From positions 17,176,349-17,240,348 of the forward strand of contig NC_088318.1 in NCBI RefSeq assembly GCF_910592395.1: 64,000 nucleotides of DNA, given 5' to 3'. Under the pieces are notes generated by a model, which searched no databases, was not told where the DNA came from, and worked only from the letters and a program-made list of their open reading frames with translations. Shown here one piece after another: positions 25,901-40,900 of the stretch. Numbering within the stretch: the stretch's first letter is position 1; each line of letters starts with the position of its first letter. Origin of the DNA: Lineus longissimus (Eukaryota > Nemertea > Pilidiophora > Heteronemertea > Lineidae). A program made the translations under genes and the position numbers.

Positions 25901-28900
25901 AGTTGCAAGTTTGTGGGAGATGACGACATTGCATACTGCTGGGATGAGGGATGTGTGTGCCACATTTGTTTGGCTAAGTTTAGCTGTCTTTTAGGATGGT
26001 ATTGGCATCACTTTCTCTTGAGCAGTTTAGATATCCTTTTGTCACACATAGTAGCAATCATAATCGCAGTTGCAGTGACAGAAATCCCCCGTGTGTGTGG
26101 CACTTTAGTGACGATTCTGTTTTGCTCTAACCTTTGTGCAGATTGTGGCATAGCATATCACTGGACTCTCTCTCTGACAAATACTCCTATTTCTTGTAAT
26201 ACACTAACCCTTCTGATCAATTATCGTGATATTGCAGCTTATCAGATTTCCACTGGAGATTCCCTGCGAGGGGAATATATCGAGTAGGAAAATGGGAGTG
26301 GTAACTGAGGAACAGAGGCATCTTGGGTTTGACAGTGGAGGGAATGGCTCGCTGTGGAGTTTGGAATGGAGTCGCAAAGTTACTTGGCTTTCCTGGTCAG
26401 TGTCGAAGTAGATCTTTCAGAGAACCTTGGCAGAATTTGGCCCTGGATGATCGTTGACTCACCGTTGATAATCTCACGGTAAGATCACATGATCGCGGCC
26501 GCCATGTGTTCATTGCACTCGACGTCTGTTGGTGACAATCAGCAGTTGACTCATTCAATTCAATTTAACTCTTCGCTAGCAAAGCTATCGTCTCAAATAC
26601 GGCGAGGATGTTTTAGGTTTCTTACGTAGAGTTGATAGATTCGGTGCCTGGGCTATTAGGGAGGTTGTGATCATAAGTGGTGTGTTTAAAATACTTTCAA
26701 TACTCTGTCCTGAAGGGCTAGAGGAAGGTGCACTCTCAGAGGACATGGGTTCAATCCTCTCTTCTCATGGGCTAGAGGAAAGTGCTTTCTCAGAGCGGCC
26801 ATGGATTCAATGCTATGTTTCTCAGAGTCCATGACTCCAATGCTTTGTTCTCATGGGCTGGAAGAAGATACTTGATCCAGTTTTGTTAACTTCATTGCAA
26901 AGCTCTGGTATATTCCAACATTACATTCCGATCGAGCAAATTGATAAAACATTGATTCTAATCTTCCATGTACATGTAGTTATTGGAGATTGACTAAAAA
27001 ATGATTGATTTGCCCCAAATTGGTAAGGTGAATATTGAGGAGTGACTGTCCCATTGACCATGTAAGCTGCTTTGAAACCGAGCCCCCAAACTGATATGAG
27101 TAATCGGAGTATTTCCGATATTCTGGCAAGTTGGCTCACACTGAACCTGGCTCCAGCGTCCTTAACAGGCTGGATTATTGTTGACTCAAAATCTAATTAG
27201 AAAGCGTTGCTGCATACCACATTTATGAATAACAACGCCAATCATTCTCTCAGAATCAAAATCCCTGCAACATTCCAGTGCAGTTGACCAAACATCATGC
27301 ACCTTAATCATGTGCCATGTGTTCATTACATCTAACGTCTGCTGCGACAATCATTTGTTGACTCATTCTGCGGCGGAATCCAATTTTACACTTTTGTGGC
27401 CGCGAAATCTCCGACGATCATGTTTCCTTTTGTAACTTACAACCTCAATTGATAACTCAAAATGACGCTCTTCTGCGTTAGTTCATTTATATAACGATGT
27501 CTTGCTCATCAAAACGATGACTTTTTCTGCCGGAGCTTGTAAAACGATCTGGTCTGGTTTCATTGGGTTTGTGCAGTTTTATTCGTGATCATTCAATGGG
27601 TTTCAGAACGTGATGAGTTCCGGTACAGCTTGTGCAGCTGCTTGGCTGTCTTTGTAGAGTGTGATCTGCTTCTTTCCTCTGGCAAGAATTTTTGGAACTC
27701 TCGCTCTGTTATTGCCAATTTCTGAGCTGAACCAGCATGGTGTGTGTCTTCTGATTGGCGAAAATCTGGTTGAACTCCAGGACAAATGCAGGAAATTGGT
27801 GAATGGCAGTATATTTGGGGTTTTGAGTTATTATGACTTTTTGGTAAAGCATTGGTGTTTCTCTTAATTGGTCCTTAAAAAGTTAAGTGTTAGCATCATT
27901 GCACACAGGTGCTCTTGAGTAAATTCTCCTCCTTCTGGAAGAAGATCCCAAAGATGCTTGTCTTTAATGCCAACAGCCGTGTTGAACGGAAATCAATGAC
28001 TTGATCAGTTTGAGCACAACATGGTGAAAGACTGAAGGAAGTGTCTTGTAGGTTTAACTCGATTCAGTGGAATGATTGAAGTATTTGATGAAATTTACAA
28101 ATAATTTGTCTGCACTGTAAGACCTGCATGTTTCGTACCCTCAAGATTAAAAGCCTGCTCATACTTGACAACTCAAGGTGTGTTGACACCTACAGTGAGA
28201 GAATTGGACAAGGTCCGAGAGTCGAAACTACATTGCAACATCTACAAACCTTCCACAGTGTATTTGGTCCTAGTAAGCTTGGTTCTTGACACCATCAGTG
28301 AGAGAATTGGCACAGCAGCTTGGCAAATGTTGTTACCACAAAGATAATGAAGCGTTGCATTATTTATTGTCGCAAGGAAGACAATACCGCCTCATCAAAA
28401 CGCCCACAGGAAATCGCAAACACTTCCATCCCCGGTTGTCTCGAGGGCTAAAAAGTATGCTTGAATCCCAGTTTCTTTTAGGTACCATGTTTGCCGAGGA
28501 TAACTCAGTTAAGAACTTTAAAAGAGTTAAATGCCTAAAGGTCATGATTTGATGGCAATTCTTTGCTCTAACAAAGATGTACTTAACCACAGAAGGTTGA
28601 ATATGACAATAGGTTGGGATATCTTATACGGTTTAGGGGTTCAGGTTGAGAAGGAAGATTTTGCAAGTGGGCAGTTTGGAACAAACAACTACATGTAATT
28701 ATATCAATATATAGGCCTACTAGTATTGTTGAGATCATCTGAAGGTTATCTAGTTGTGTGTCAGTTGTCTTTGCCATTTGCCGATTCCTTCTAAACAATC
28801 ATGCGTCTGATTCACTCTATAGGAGATATATCATAGTTCATATAATCATCGTTACAAGACCTGTGACTCCTATACCAGTCATGAACATCTTCAGAGGCAT

Positions 28901-31900
28901 TTTGATCCAACTTATGATGAAATAAAGGCTGTTGATCCTTTTCTTGTAGAAAGTTGCTTTGCCATTTGCAAATGACGGCATCCTCTGAGAAAGTAACTCT
29001 ATTGTTTTGACACCACAAAAAGCATATGAAAACCAAAATATCATCCTTTGCAGTGACATTTAGGAAAGACTCATGTAAGGAACAAACGACTGATTTTGAA
29101 ATAGCTGTGATGCCTGTAGGATGTGGGGAGAGGTGGTGTGCTGGGTACATTCTGAGCTTCAGGGCCTTCACTCTCAGTACTTAACAAGCTTATGTTGAAG
29201 GAGCTGACAGTGGTATGCAAAGACATACTTGATAGGATACCAAACACAGTGGTTGTGGATTCATACACTGAAATGTTTGTTTAATATTTCTGAAATTTTA
29301 TAGCCTCTGTCATTTGAAAAGGGTTAAGGCATGTGTAAAATACCATGTAGCCAATGGTCTTGAGTACTGAGGTGCCGAATCATGTACCGAGTGAGTGCTC
29401 TCATGATCTTTGTGTTCGTCATCACAGATATTGACCTCGTCCATGTCCATCGTCGCCCCGACCTCAGATATTGAGTACCATCTGGACACTTAGAGTGGAC
29501 ACTGGCACTCGATAGGTTGTTTTTGTCCGTCGCAGCCCTGACCAGCTGACTAAACATATGGCCAAATCAAACGTTGACACATCATCGAGAGAAATCGACT
29601 CTGTGTCTTTCCGATAAGATACCCTTGTTGCATTATTCATCCCTTGAAGAGTTTTGAAGAGTTCCAAAGCATTCGTATGCTGCGATGTTTGCGGGCGACC
29701 GCAAAGAGTAAATACAATTACAGCTCAGATTCAGCGTGGTCTCGAACAAACCGCCGCAGGCAGTTATGATATTGTACACATTGTGACTCATACCCCCGAT
29801 CTCGCTACCAAATCATTTCTCCATACCTGCGATCGAGATCACGATATTGTCGGGAATACTGCGGCGCTCCAAGCTCATTTCTCCCCGATTGATCCAGATT
29901 GTTGCCAGCTAGCAGGATTGATTGGGGTGACAAGATCTCAAGGTGTAGTCCTGCGGTCGTAATGTTGCGTGTAGACATCACAAAGTCTTAACAAGTGTCT
30001 ACATGTATGTCGTGCAGGTCTTAAACATGAAGATCTGTTCTAATTGACTTTCTGGGAGTTTTTTAGCGCGACGATTCTTGAATGAGGTTTGTTCTAACAT
30101 CCATATCAAAATAATGGGCAACATCAGTTTTTAAAAACCGGTCATCTTTAACAAAGTAAAAACTTGCGTACAGTCATATATGAGTTACGGTTCATGGATG
30201 TGTAAGCCTTTGTTAGATGAAGCTCATCCGGAGATCATAGTGCAGAGACATTAATCATCTAACGGTTGGGAAACTGTTGCATGGATCCAATAGCGACATG
30301 ATCCAGAGGGGGAATAGCTTCAAGCAGGAGTATGGCCTCCTAAATCTCAGAGAAATTTACACTTGCACAGTCTCCATTTAGTGAAGCCAGAGAAGAAGAG
30401 GAAGATGCCCTTTAATCCAGGTTGCATATCTCATCCAAACATGGTACCTGACGGAACCTTGCTATCATCCCAACCTTTCCCACCAGGAATGGTCAGTTAC
30501 CCAATTGTTTTCCCAGCAGACGAGCAAAAACCACTGGCACCTTTCACGTTCTGTTCCCGTCTTCTTTCAGCACTCTGATAGAAAAAGTAGCCACGGGCAT
30601 TTCCAAAGGCAATTTGCCTCCAGCTAGGTCTGCGAGTTCAGTTGTCCGTTGGGCGGCCATTATGGGAAACGGTGGAATTTACATGTTATTGTGCCAAACT
30701 GCCGACAGAGTGATTGCTACCTGGGATTCATCATCAATGTTATTCCTTGATGTTTTGAGCTATCTTCCTCCCAAAGTGGAAGACTAATTGCCACAACGAA
30801 CACTTGTTATCTGTTAGGCTGGAGATGGTCTGAATAACCGTTAGCTCAGCTGTGGATGGCTTTCGTTACCAAGAGGAAAGTTCAATTTGAGGTCCATTAT
30901 TACTTCTTCGTTGCATTAGCTCCTTTAGGCTACGTATACATGGACTGTTCCCTTGTGACATTTGTTTCCCGTGTTGTCTCCATAGCATGTACCCTGGTAC
31001 AACCAGTGGGCACGTCTGATAAGCCAAAAAACGGTTCATTTGTAACAAGCGATCACGGAATAGGGCAAACAGTTTATGGATTCGCAGCCTCAGTCCTCCT
31101 CGTCAGATGTACTCAGTTGTCGAGTCCCCTGTTTCTTCCCTAAAGAAAAAGGCATGATGTCTTTTAATGAAATGCATATGATATACAACTGGCCATGTTC
31201 TAGTAGGGTTAGCCGGTAGAATTTGCGTAAATTCCCTGAAGATTCCTGGCCAATTCTTGCATCCCTCTTGGGAGAGTAACAATAGTTGTTCCTCGCTTCA
31301 TCGCTAATATTTCAAAAAGCATCTGCGGTTGAATATCCGATTTGTTCAGAGGGGAGAATGTAAAATTCTGACAACTGATCCATGACTAACACAATAGGTC
31401 CCAACTGATTCTGATATTCAATTGGAGAATGGAATTCTTGAAGATTTTACTTGAAAGTTTTGTGATATTGTTCGCATTCCGTACATTTCCACAATTGACA
31501 TGTTGTGTCCCAGACAAAACAGAAAAATACATTTTTTCCCCAAATCATCATATAAACCAGTTTTGCAGACAGTTTCTCTAAAATGAGTTGAAATCGATAA
31601 TGAAGAACATATTCAAGAACCATTCAATTGAGAGTACATGTAGTTAAAAACCCAGAGTTGTTAAAGGCATAGGCTTGCTGCCAATTTTGATTAGCCTAGT
31701 AAGGCACTTAAATGCGTTCTTCAAATTTCAGCGAGGTGTTTAAAACCCATTTAGACAATCCATTTAGGAACTATTCAATTAGAATTGGAGCTTCTCCTAA
31801 ATGTCTCAGGGGAAAACTAGAAAAAACACACCTGTTCTTTACATTCTTTATTGGGCTACTGTTAGCAAGGAAACCAAACCTTTCAAAAGCATGTTTTGCT

Positions 31901-34900
31901 TGTGTACATTGTTCCTGTTAAGGCCGGTGTGCAAGGGATAGTAGTCCTAGGGCTGATAGTCCGTGTAACAATAGCCCGCATTGCTAAATGTTTTGGTTAG
32001 GGTTAGCGGTACAATAGATCATGCTACTTAATTGGTCAAATACAATGCTACCGGACTATGACTCCAGGGGGACTATATCCGCTGTCACACCGGGTACATC
32101 AGACATGTCAGAAATGTGGTAAAATTCATTGAAAACAGCTCACTCAGGTTGAATTATTAATCATGTTAAGTTCGTTGACCCATCGGTTATACCAGTGTTT
32201 AGCTATCAGAACAACCAGTTTCAAAAGCAAATTGTTTTAAACGCTGCTGAATATTTCAGCAAATGCGCATGATAGATGGAACTGCCCTCATGCATCGAGT
32301 GGAGCACACACTTCAATGGCTGGTGCCAGTGATAAGCCACAATTGAGCCGCTCATCAAATATTCAAACTAAATTCAAGTCCCCGCACCAGTTCCGTATTC
32401 TAATGTTGCTTATTATGATTGCTGTCCTAAAGTCATGTGACTTTACTAGCCCCGCAGGTACCTTGCCAGCTTTTCCTGGGAACAGTTGAGAATCTTTGCA
32501 CCGGCCATGCGGTTTCTTAGCCCTGTGTGAAATAACAATTCGCTCTATTTCACACAATGTTCATATCGCCACAGCCTGGCTATTACAGGCGAAGAAAAAT
32601 CTCCACTCTAACATAAAAATGTGAATTTGGATGTGAAGTGTTGCACGTCGCCTTGAGCTACCACATCATCTGGCATCATACTCCACGCAAGCGGACCAGG
32701 TTCACAAGGTCATGGATGCCAGTCCCAAGTTCCCTGCCATTGCCACGCCCGTGATTCACTTTTACCTTGAGTCACTGATGAAGACGCCTTTCCGTTCTGC
32801 GCTTATCTTGACAAGCTTCTCTCGAACATGTTAATTATGGAAACAAGGTTTTGTAATGTCATACTGCATTAAATGCAGAGGCATGTGCTAATTGAATTTG
32901 TTAAGGAAAGCATTGACTGTGAAAGTGTTGACAGATTTCGCATTTACACCACTGAGACATCAATTTCTTCAACTTTAATGAGTTGAACACACAATAGTTT
33001 ATGCTGCTGACTGCTGTTGCATATGTAACTATGACTGGTAGATATGTGATGGTATGCCTATTGATTTGTTTTGATGCTATGAAGTTCATTTCAACTTTAC
33101 TTAATCACACAAAGGGTATTTTGTACCCTATTAAAATATTGCAAGAAGAGAAGAGTTTGCTCTTGAGTTTTTCATAGAGGAATCTGTACCACTCACAGTA
33201 TTTGTTTGAAATTACAAACGGGTGATACTGACAATGTGTTTCATTGATTTCTTCTTGGGAAGATGTAACTTCATGTCGGTAGTATACCATTGACGTTTGT
33301 GTGTGCATATTGCAAGGATTTCCGGCTTTCTGGCTGGTCCATAAATCGCCAGGGCTTTCCCACTGGTTGCATGTATGCTTCTGTTTTCGAGATTCGTAGC
33401 GTGTCTGCTGGCTTTGTCGGCAAAGCAGTGGAATACGCCTTTAGCAACTGGCAACAATACACTCTCTTAGATAAGGGCCTGTGTACTTTTCAAAAGCCTT
33501 TCAGGGTTTTACAGGTAAACACACATAAGCTCAAAAACCTTTATTTTTGAGAGTGTATGCCATATATAAAGAGCGATGTAGTTTGTACACTGTCATTTAT
33601 ACAATGATACATACTTGCAACATGATGGTTTAGGGCAACAATGGATCTGGATGAAAGGGTTAACAGTCTATTTGCCTCGCTGACAGGTGATGATATAGTC
33701 TCCATGTTCATGGGTAGGACTGTCCACAAGAGTTTAATTGGCAATATGAAAACTATAGAATCATGACAGGCTCGTTGATGGGCTTGATTGGACCAATAAT
33801 ACGTGATCAGCGAGACTGATGCAGGATAGTGTAAGGTCAGTTATTAAAGGCACTATAAGTAGGGAGCTGGTGTTAAAGGGAAAAAGAATAGCAAAACAGG
33901 CGAAATGATGGGCTTGATTGGACCTTACAAATCCGCAATGGTGGAGGCTTGGGGGCTTGGGGTCGCTTTTCATTAAAAGGGATCTAAGCCGATTTGGTAG
34001 GCCTGTTTGTTTCTGATGTATCTAATTGTATTTGGCTTGTGTCCAATAAGAGCAAATTGGTTCTGTTTCCGCAATATTTTCATGCCTTGATACTCACAAT
34101 AGCTCTGTTGTTTCGAAGAGAATAGCAGGCTCAATGCTAGACAGACATTACACCAGTTGTTCCTGTCTTTAGAATATTCCGTTCCAGTCACTGAAATGTA
34201 CACTTTTATATGTAAGATGCACTTGTAGTTGTAGCCTTATTTGGTTGAAAGCAATTTGAGTATTGTTTACGTATGCCTCTAGCTGAGTAATTGTTACGAA
34301 GGCATAGGAAGACACCAGAGTGCAGTCAAGGATATAGCTAAAGGCATCACATAGGCCCACTGAGAAATAGTTGCTTTGTCCATAACACTGAAGTTAAGTT
34401 TTTGAGTACTGGCATCTTCCGAACTACTCTCGATTGATATTCTTGAATTCTTGAATCGCCTAATTGATTCGGGATTACCATTCTGGAATCTGCAGTTCTG
34501 ATCATACTGGAATCTGGTATTGTGTCAACATTCTGGAATTTCCGGGGATACGATACTCACTCTGCTTATATAACAGACAAGTTTGGCCGAAATACGTGTC
34601 ACATCACCTGGATTTCTTTACCAGATGTGCACCTTCATTGCCGTTGCTTCCTAGAAAATCCACACTTTACAAGTAACTAAAACCTAAAGTCGTGATAGAC
34701 TTGTACCCTCTATCTCGGATTTAATTAACGATCGATGCCATTATTGACACTTGCTAAATTAACACACATTTCTAGTCTGTTGAACTAATACTCAATCCAG
34801 CGTCATGCCCTGGGGGATTACCGTGGAGACAGTGGCAGTATAATCTCACCGAGTTTGTGGGTTTAATGTCGGAGGCTTTGTGGTGATGAAGCTTGTCAGT

Positions 34901-37900
34901 AAAGGCTGTATCAGTATCAGTAAAGACTCAGTATGTGGTTTCTCTAGATACCAGCTCACGCATATTGGGGCTGTTATGCAAGAGAGGCCCACAATATAGG
35001 TTCATGTGAGCTAAATCTTATCCACATGAATCCTGATTAGTGGCCGGTTTGGGTTTTCTTTTGTTTTTTATTGGCAGTTACTATTGAATGCAAGAGCAAC
35101 AAAAACATGTGAAGTAATGGGTCTTTGATAAAAGCAAAGCAACTGGTGGCTTTAGCCACGGCAAGATTGATGATCCCCAGCTTAGACGGATACTGACTGA
35201 ACCCAATGTAATGACAATGGACCCATCAACTGACACCTTTGGCGGCAAGGATATGCTGTCTCGGGAATTTATTATTGATAAGCGGTGGATGGGGGTGGAA
35301 GTGGCCTCCAGAAGATTGATGAGTCCTTGGAAATTGTGGCAACCGACACAATGACACTCAGAACCAACAAGTCCTGGTGTTGGCTTCTTTCCAACCAAAT
35401 CTCTCTTATCATGTTGGTATAAAGCGCTAAGACGAAAAAACTAAAAGTTTGAACCTGACATCTTCACGGCTTGAATATGTCGAGTGTAACTATCAAGCTC
35501 TTTGATGAAATGTGGCCGGGTACTTTAGATCCAGCAGCTGCTGACCGGTTGTGCTCCACAAGATTTATTTGAAATCACTTCGCATTCAGTTTTTTGGGGT
35601 GTGCCGATCGACTACTAAGCCAGAGTAACTAGAAATTAGTTTTGCTGAAAGTTTTGCGTGATGGAGAAGATATGAGTCATAGCGAAAAAGTTTCGGGTAA
35701 CTTTTTCTTGGTCTCTTTTAGCATTCATGTCAGACTTGTACGTGTTACACAGTCATCGGACCGATGTGTTAAAAAATCAGGATCGTGAATGCTGCCATTT
35801 TATACTTTATGTTGCTGATAATGAGTGCCAATATCACTTCCAGAGCATCTTGTATTTCCTATTCAGATTTCGCTCTGCAGTAAAAATTTATCCTCTAACG
35901 CTCGTTGTTTAATGGTAATATGGAAAGACATCAGTTGATGCTCTGGATGAGGCCATGTGGGATACCATATTCTTTGTTTCTTGTCCAGAGTTAGGCAGTA
36001 CTTAGATTCACCATGTTCATATAGAAAGTGTGGTAGGTCTACTGTGGGTGATGGCCTCCTTGGATACAGGAATGATATAGGTTCTGTGAGGTTCTGTCTT
36101 GATGACCTAGTAGAAATGGGGTGGGTGCAGCGAAGGCTGTTCTGGACAAGCGGGAATCCACCATGGTATATTTGAACAAGGGAAACATGTTACAGAATGC
36201 TGCACAAAGTTTGGATCTGTCAATTTAGGCTAAAAGATTTGTTATGCCTAATCCTAGAAGAATTCAATGATTCATGTCAGAAGCTACTTTATCCCAGATA
36301 AAGTAAGCTGTCAGATCTTGAACTGAAGTCACATTTGTCTGGCCTAATTTAGGATAGAAGGCTAGCTGTCATTTCGGGGGCAAACTGATTGATATCGGTA
36401 GCCACGTAGCTATTAAGGCTAATAGCGAACCCTAGTTAATGCAACTTGCTCTTACTCACAACCATGAGTCAAGAAACCTTACCGTAGATCATCGCCACGT
36501 TCCCGCCTGTTGGACGGAGGAATGCGTCAGCAGGGTACTCATCTTGAAAATTACACGGCACATGATTTTATTTGTCAAGGGAATTATGAGAAATGTTTAA
36601 GATTTTTAACAGTTGGTTGGAATTTGAAAAAAAGTGGTTTCAGACATTTGTTGGTTATTGCTGACTTCTGCAACTACCTTCGCTCATGAATCACCAAATT
36701 TGTCAAGGGAATTATAAGAAGAGTTCAAGATTTTTAACAGTTGGTTGGAATTTGAAGAAGAGTTTCAAGCCATTGCTACATTAAACAAAATTCCACTGAC
36801 TTTGTCAAGTTCATTGGTGTAAATCTGTCTCCATTGAATCACCAAAAGTAGCATTTTGGAAATATGGAGAAAGATTCATACGATGCAACTAGACTATAGT
36901 CACTTCATGCGTATGAAAAGCATTCAGCAACGAGCTGTTATAACAAAGACCACACAAAGATATTTTCCTGTGATGAGAAATTGGAAAAATATTATGATAA
37001 ATTCTGCCAGATTTGTATAATTGTGCTTCTCACCACATCGGCCGAGGTGCCGGCATTTGATCGGCAAATGTGAGGTGATACACTCCGAGCATAAATCCAG
37101 GAGGATTTGTTGATTTGCTAACCTGGGCCATATGCTCGTTCTTTCTTCCATTTCGTGAGGACATTGCACCTGAATCATCCAGGTAGAGGCCAATTTCATG
37201 CAGTACAGTCTTGGGCATTTTGAAATCAGCACCAACATGTGCCAATTGTGAATCGACCAGGTCTATTGTTCAAACCCATGCAGCAGGCCTACCTGGTATC
37301 CAGTATAGAATGATATCAGAAATATCGGGGATTGATATTTTGATCAAGATAGCACCTGCAAAACAAGTTTTACCCAGACAAAGAATGAATATGCCAGCGG
37401 AGTGTTACCTGTTCTGCAGATGAATTCTCCCCTTTCATGTCTGGCTCTTGGTCAGGTGCAAGAACAACATTGTTACCCGAGATTCATAACCCATACCTTG
37501 GGATACTAGCAGAAAGTGAGCTGCCTTGAGAACTTGGGCATGAGATATGTTGGTTTTCCATATTAAATGGCTACCAGTAGTACTCCGACTTCTCCAAACA
37601 AGATTTTACTACATGTGGCGGTGCAGGGTGGCAAGAAAGGGTATCCTTCTACGCCCAAGTTGTCCCTTTGATAGCATCTCTTGTATCAAGCTGCTCACAA
37701 GCTGAGGTTTGAGTCCTGTTTACGTTTTCCTTCGGTTGTCTCCTAGTCCTCAGAGCATCATTTCCAAGGTTGCACCATGTGTGTGGAATCGGTCTGTTTT
37801 CACACTTGACAGGCCAAGCGCTCCGGTATGTTTCGTGGCACTGGGCTCTTTGCTTTGCTTTGGCAATTTCAGGCGTCAATAACTGTACAGGTCTTCCCTA

Positions 37901-40900
37901 AAGAGTTGAGTTAAGAGGTCATATGAAGTGTAAAGTAGGTGATTAACCTCAGACATCTGACTTGGAATCTACTTCAGAGTTTTTTGCCCATCAGATGCCG
38001 TGCTGAATGACCTATCTCTGACCCTTGATTTACCTTGATCTAGCTGGTATTAGAGTAATGAACTTTCCTATCTGCAAGATTACAAAAATGATCCAACTAT
38101 CTCTCATTAGCTGTTTCATTGCTGCCACTGTACTTGTCAAAAGAAACTGAATGAGTGGTACAGGCATTGAAAATCGTATGATTTTAGCTCCACCCCCGCT
38201 TCGTTTGGTGAGAAAACTAGTACATCCAGTCCAGGTCCGATTCCTTAAACTAATGGTCTCTCTTTACTCTTTAGGACATTTGATTGAGAAGTGTCCAGTC
38301 AAAGACAGCAACAAACTGACTCTTTAGGTCTTTGCACTGGGAAGCTTTGGCAACTATTCACTCTGAAAAAAACAGGATAGGAAACCCAAAGTTCAACATA
38401 TCACTTCATGAGGAGGAATGCAATAAAATTGCCTCCAAGCTTAAAAGGCATAAAACTAATTTGACTTTTCCATTATACGCACTTATGACAAGATAGTGAG
38501 CTTGTCAGTTTCACCATGTCAAAGGTGACAATAACATTCACTGCCCCCGAGCCAAGTGACCACCTGGGGTCTCTGGTGTGCACATCGGACGATCCCCTTG
38601 AAAAAGGCCACTTCATCTTCAAAAAACTTTGCGCAATGTGCCATACAATGGAGGACGGTCAGGATCACAAAGTTGGCCCAAACCTGCATGGCATATTTGA
38701 ACGCCGGGCTGGAAGTGCCAAAAACTTCCCTTACTCTGAAGCATTGGAAAATAAAGGCATTCATTGGAACCAGGAAACGTTGGATATTTTCGTTGAGAAT
38801 CCAGCGCGGTATATGCCCGGGACGAAGATGGTGTTTCATGGCTTAAAGGCGGGAGAACAGAGACACTGGCTGATAACGTATTTGGAGAAAGTGACTGGTT
38901 CGAGGACAAATGGAGATTGAAAGTAATGGGAAAAGATGTGTGCGATGTGGACAAGTCGTGACCTGTTTGATATATAGGAAGTACTCCTTTTTAAAAGCAC
39001 ATCCTTAATAGATATTGAAGTCTTTTTAAGGCACCGCCATAAAGAGGTCACAGCTATGCTTAGCAGAAAAAACGCAAATCCTAGATAGAATTTCTCTTGG
39101 GCGGACATATATGTATATTTTATGCTGACAACAGTTGCATGTGTTTATAGCAGCCAATTCCCTCGGCCTGATGGCACTGACTAACCAACCATTTGAGAGT
39201 ATATAACCAAGGCTATCTTTCCGCCAGACTGGCCATTTGTGTTTTATCGTGAAACAGAAGTTTCTGTAAGGAGACAGGCAGCTTGTTTTACATCAGGCTG
39301 CACCATTAATGAATCGACTTGGCAGAAGCGTTCTTGATGCATCAAGCTGTTTGGCCGTTTGTGAAGACGTAACTCTTTTTTTTATCTCTTAAACCGTGGC
39401 TGTTAGTACTGTCGCTAAAATGCATCAGTTTGATGTCCTGTTGTTATCCCTGTGTGATGTCATCCCTTGGAAACAGCCATCATGATGTCTGCTGCTTGTT
39501 CTTCAGGTCATGAATGACAAGTGAAAAGTGATGCGTTAGGCGGAAGTTGTCTAGGATTGTCATGTGTCGCTTGTCACAGGCTTGAAAACGCGACGCGAGG
39601 GTGAAAAGTGACAAATTGTGAATCGTAGCCTGATCTTTGGAAATGACTTGTTTGTTCTTCGTGTCACACATGAAAAGTGAACAGTGACACATCATATGTG
39701 AAAACGTGAACTCTATGTGATCGTGACCTTACATGAAAAAGTGTGAACTCTATGTAAAGTTAGCCTAACAGGCCCTCAACAGTAAACAGGTAATCCATAC
39801 GCAGCTTACTTCAAGCCCGGCATAGCACAGCGTAACAAAACCTCACGGGTAATAAAAAACCTGATAGCATTTTCTTCTGTTTCCAGATATTGTTAATTCG
39901 GCCCCGAGATATTTGGTGATTGGCATGCCTCCAACGAGGTACCAATCAGCGAATTCCTGCTGGGTTGCCCAACCACGGTGGGATCAAAGGTTAGGCTCCC
40001 AGATGTACTATCCATATTTTATAAATTTGTCTCGGGAGTTTAGACTTTTCTTTCGTCTGACAATCCATCACAAGGTAATTCTTGACTTGGTTTGTATTGT
40101 TACTTCAAACGTTTCCCTAGTTGAGAAACACTTTACACATTCTGCCATACTGAAGACAATACCATTGCTGGAAATCTCAGACCTCAGATGAGCTGAGCTG
40201 CTCAATCAGCGCTGTAATCTGAGCATTTTCGATCGGTACCCATTCATATACCTGGTTGGAGTAAAGCAAGTTAGACAAAGAAACCTCCCTAGAGTTTCAC
40301 GCCGAGAGTGGGAAATGAACCAGGAACCTCTTGGCCGTCAGTCGAGAGTCCGAGCCACATCACTACAGCAACTCCTTGTAGTACTAGTATTTTAAGCGCA
40401 GTGAAAAGAAGTGCTTTCACTGCCGTTTCTACTTCCCTATCCTTATGTCTTAAATCTCCTGTCTTCAGTTTTCTAGGTAAGATTTCTAAATTTGAATGCT
40501 GAAAGGTAAGAATTTAACATAAATGCTTGGTGATGATTTTGGCAGCATGGTCCATCAATCTGTAAGTGTTAAACCACAACTTTCTGATCAACGGTTGGCA
40601 ACTCACTGCGATACTTATCTCATCGCCTCAAACACTTCTTAGAAATTCCCCCAAGCCTCTACTCTGGATCAATTCCTCAAGAGAAAATCATTCACGACAG
40701 AACCACAAACGTGCTAACGTCTCCAACTCCTGCGGCTGACTCCGGGAGCCCTGGCCAAAACTATAAACTGGGAACAATAAATCCCAATTTACCAGTGGTT
40801 TCTTCGTGACTTGTGGCATTTCTCTGACAGCATTCGTCCTCATTAGAGGTGACATTGTTGTCTGAAGTCAGCAAGGATCACCAGTTATTTAGTTACAGCG

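Noticed and set aside
25871-26287. 138-codon plus-strand open frame with cysteines and a hydrophobic stretch
   Set aside because: It starts at TTG, resembles no family, and has no splice or polyA context; likely chance.
37030-37245. Minus-strand frame with protein-like composition ([11 protein letters not shown])
   Set aside because: It is short, in an intron, with no family recognised and no neighbouring exon signals.
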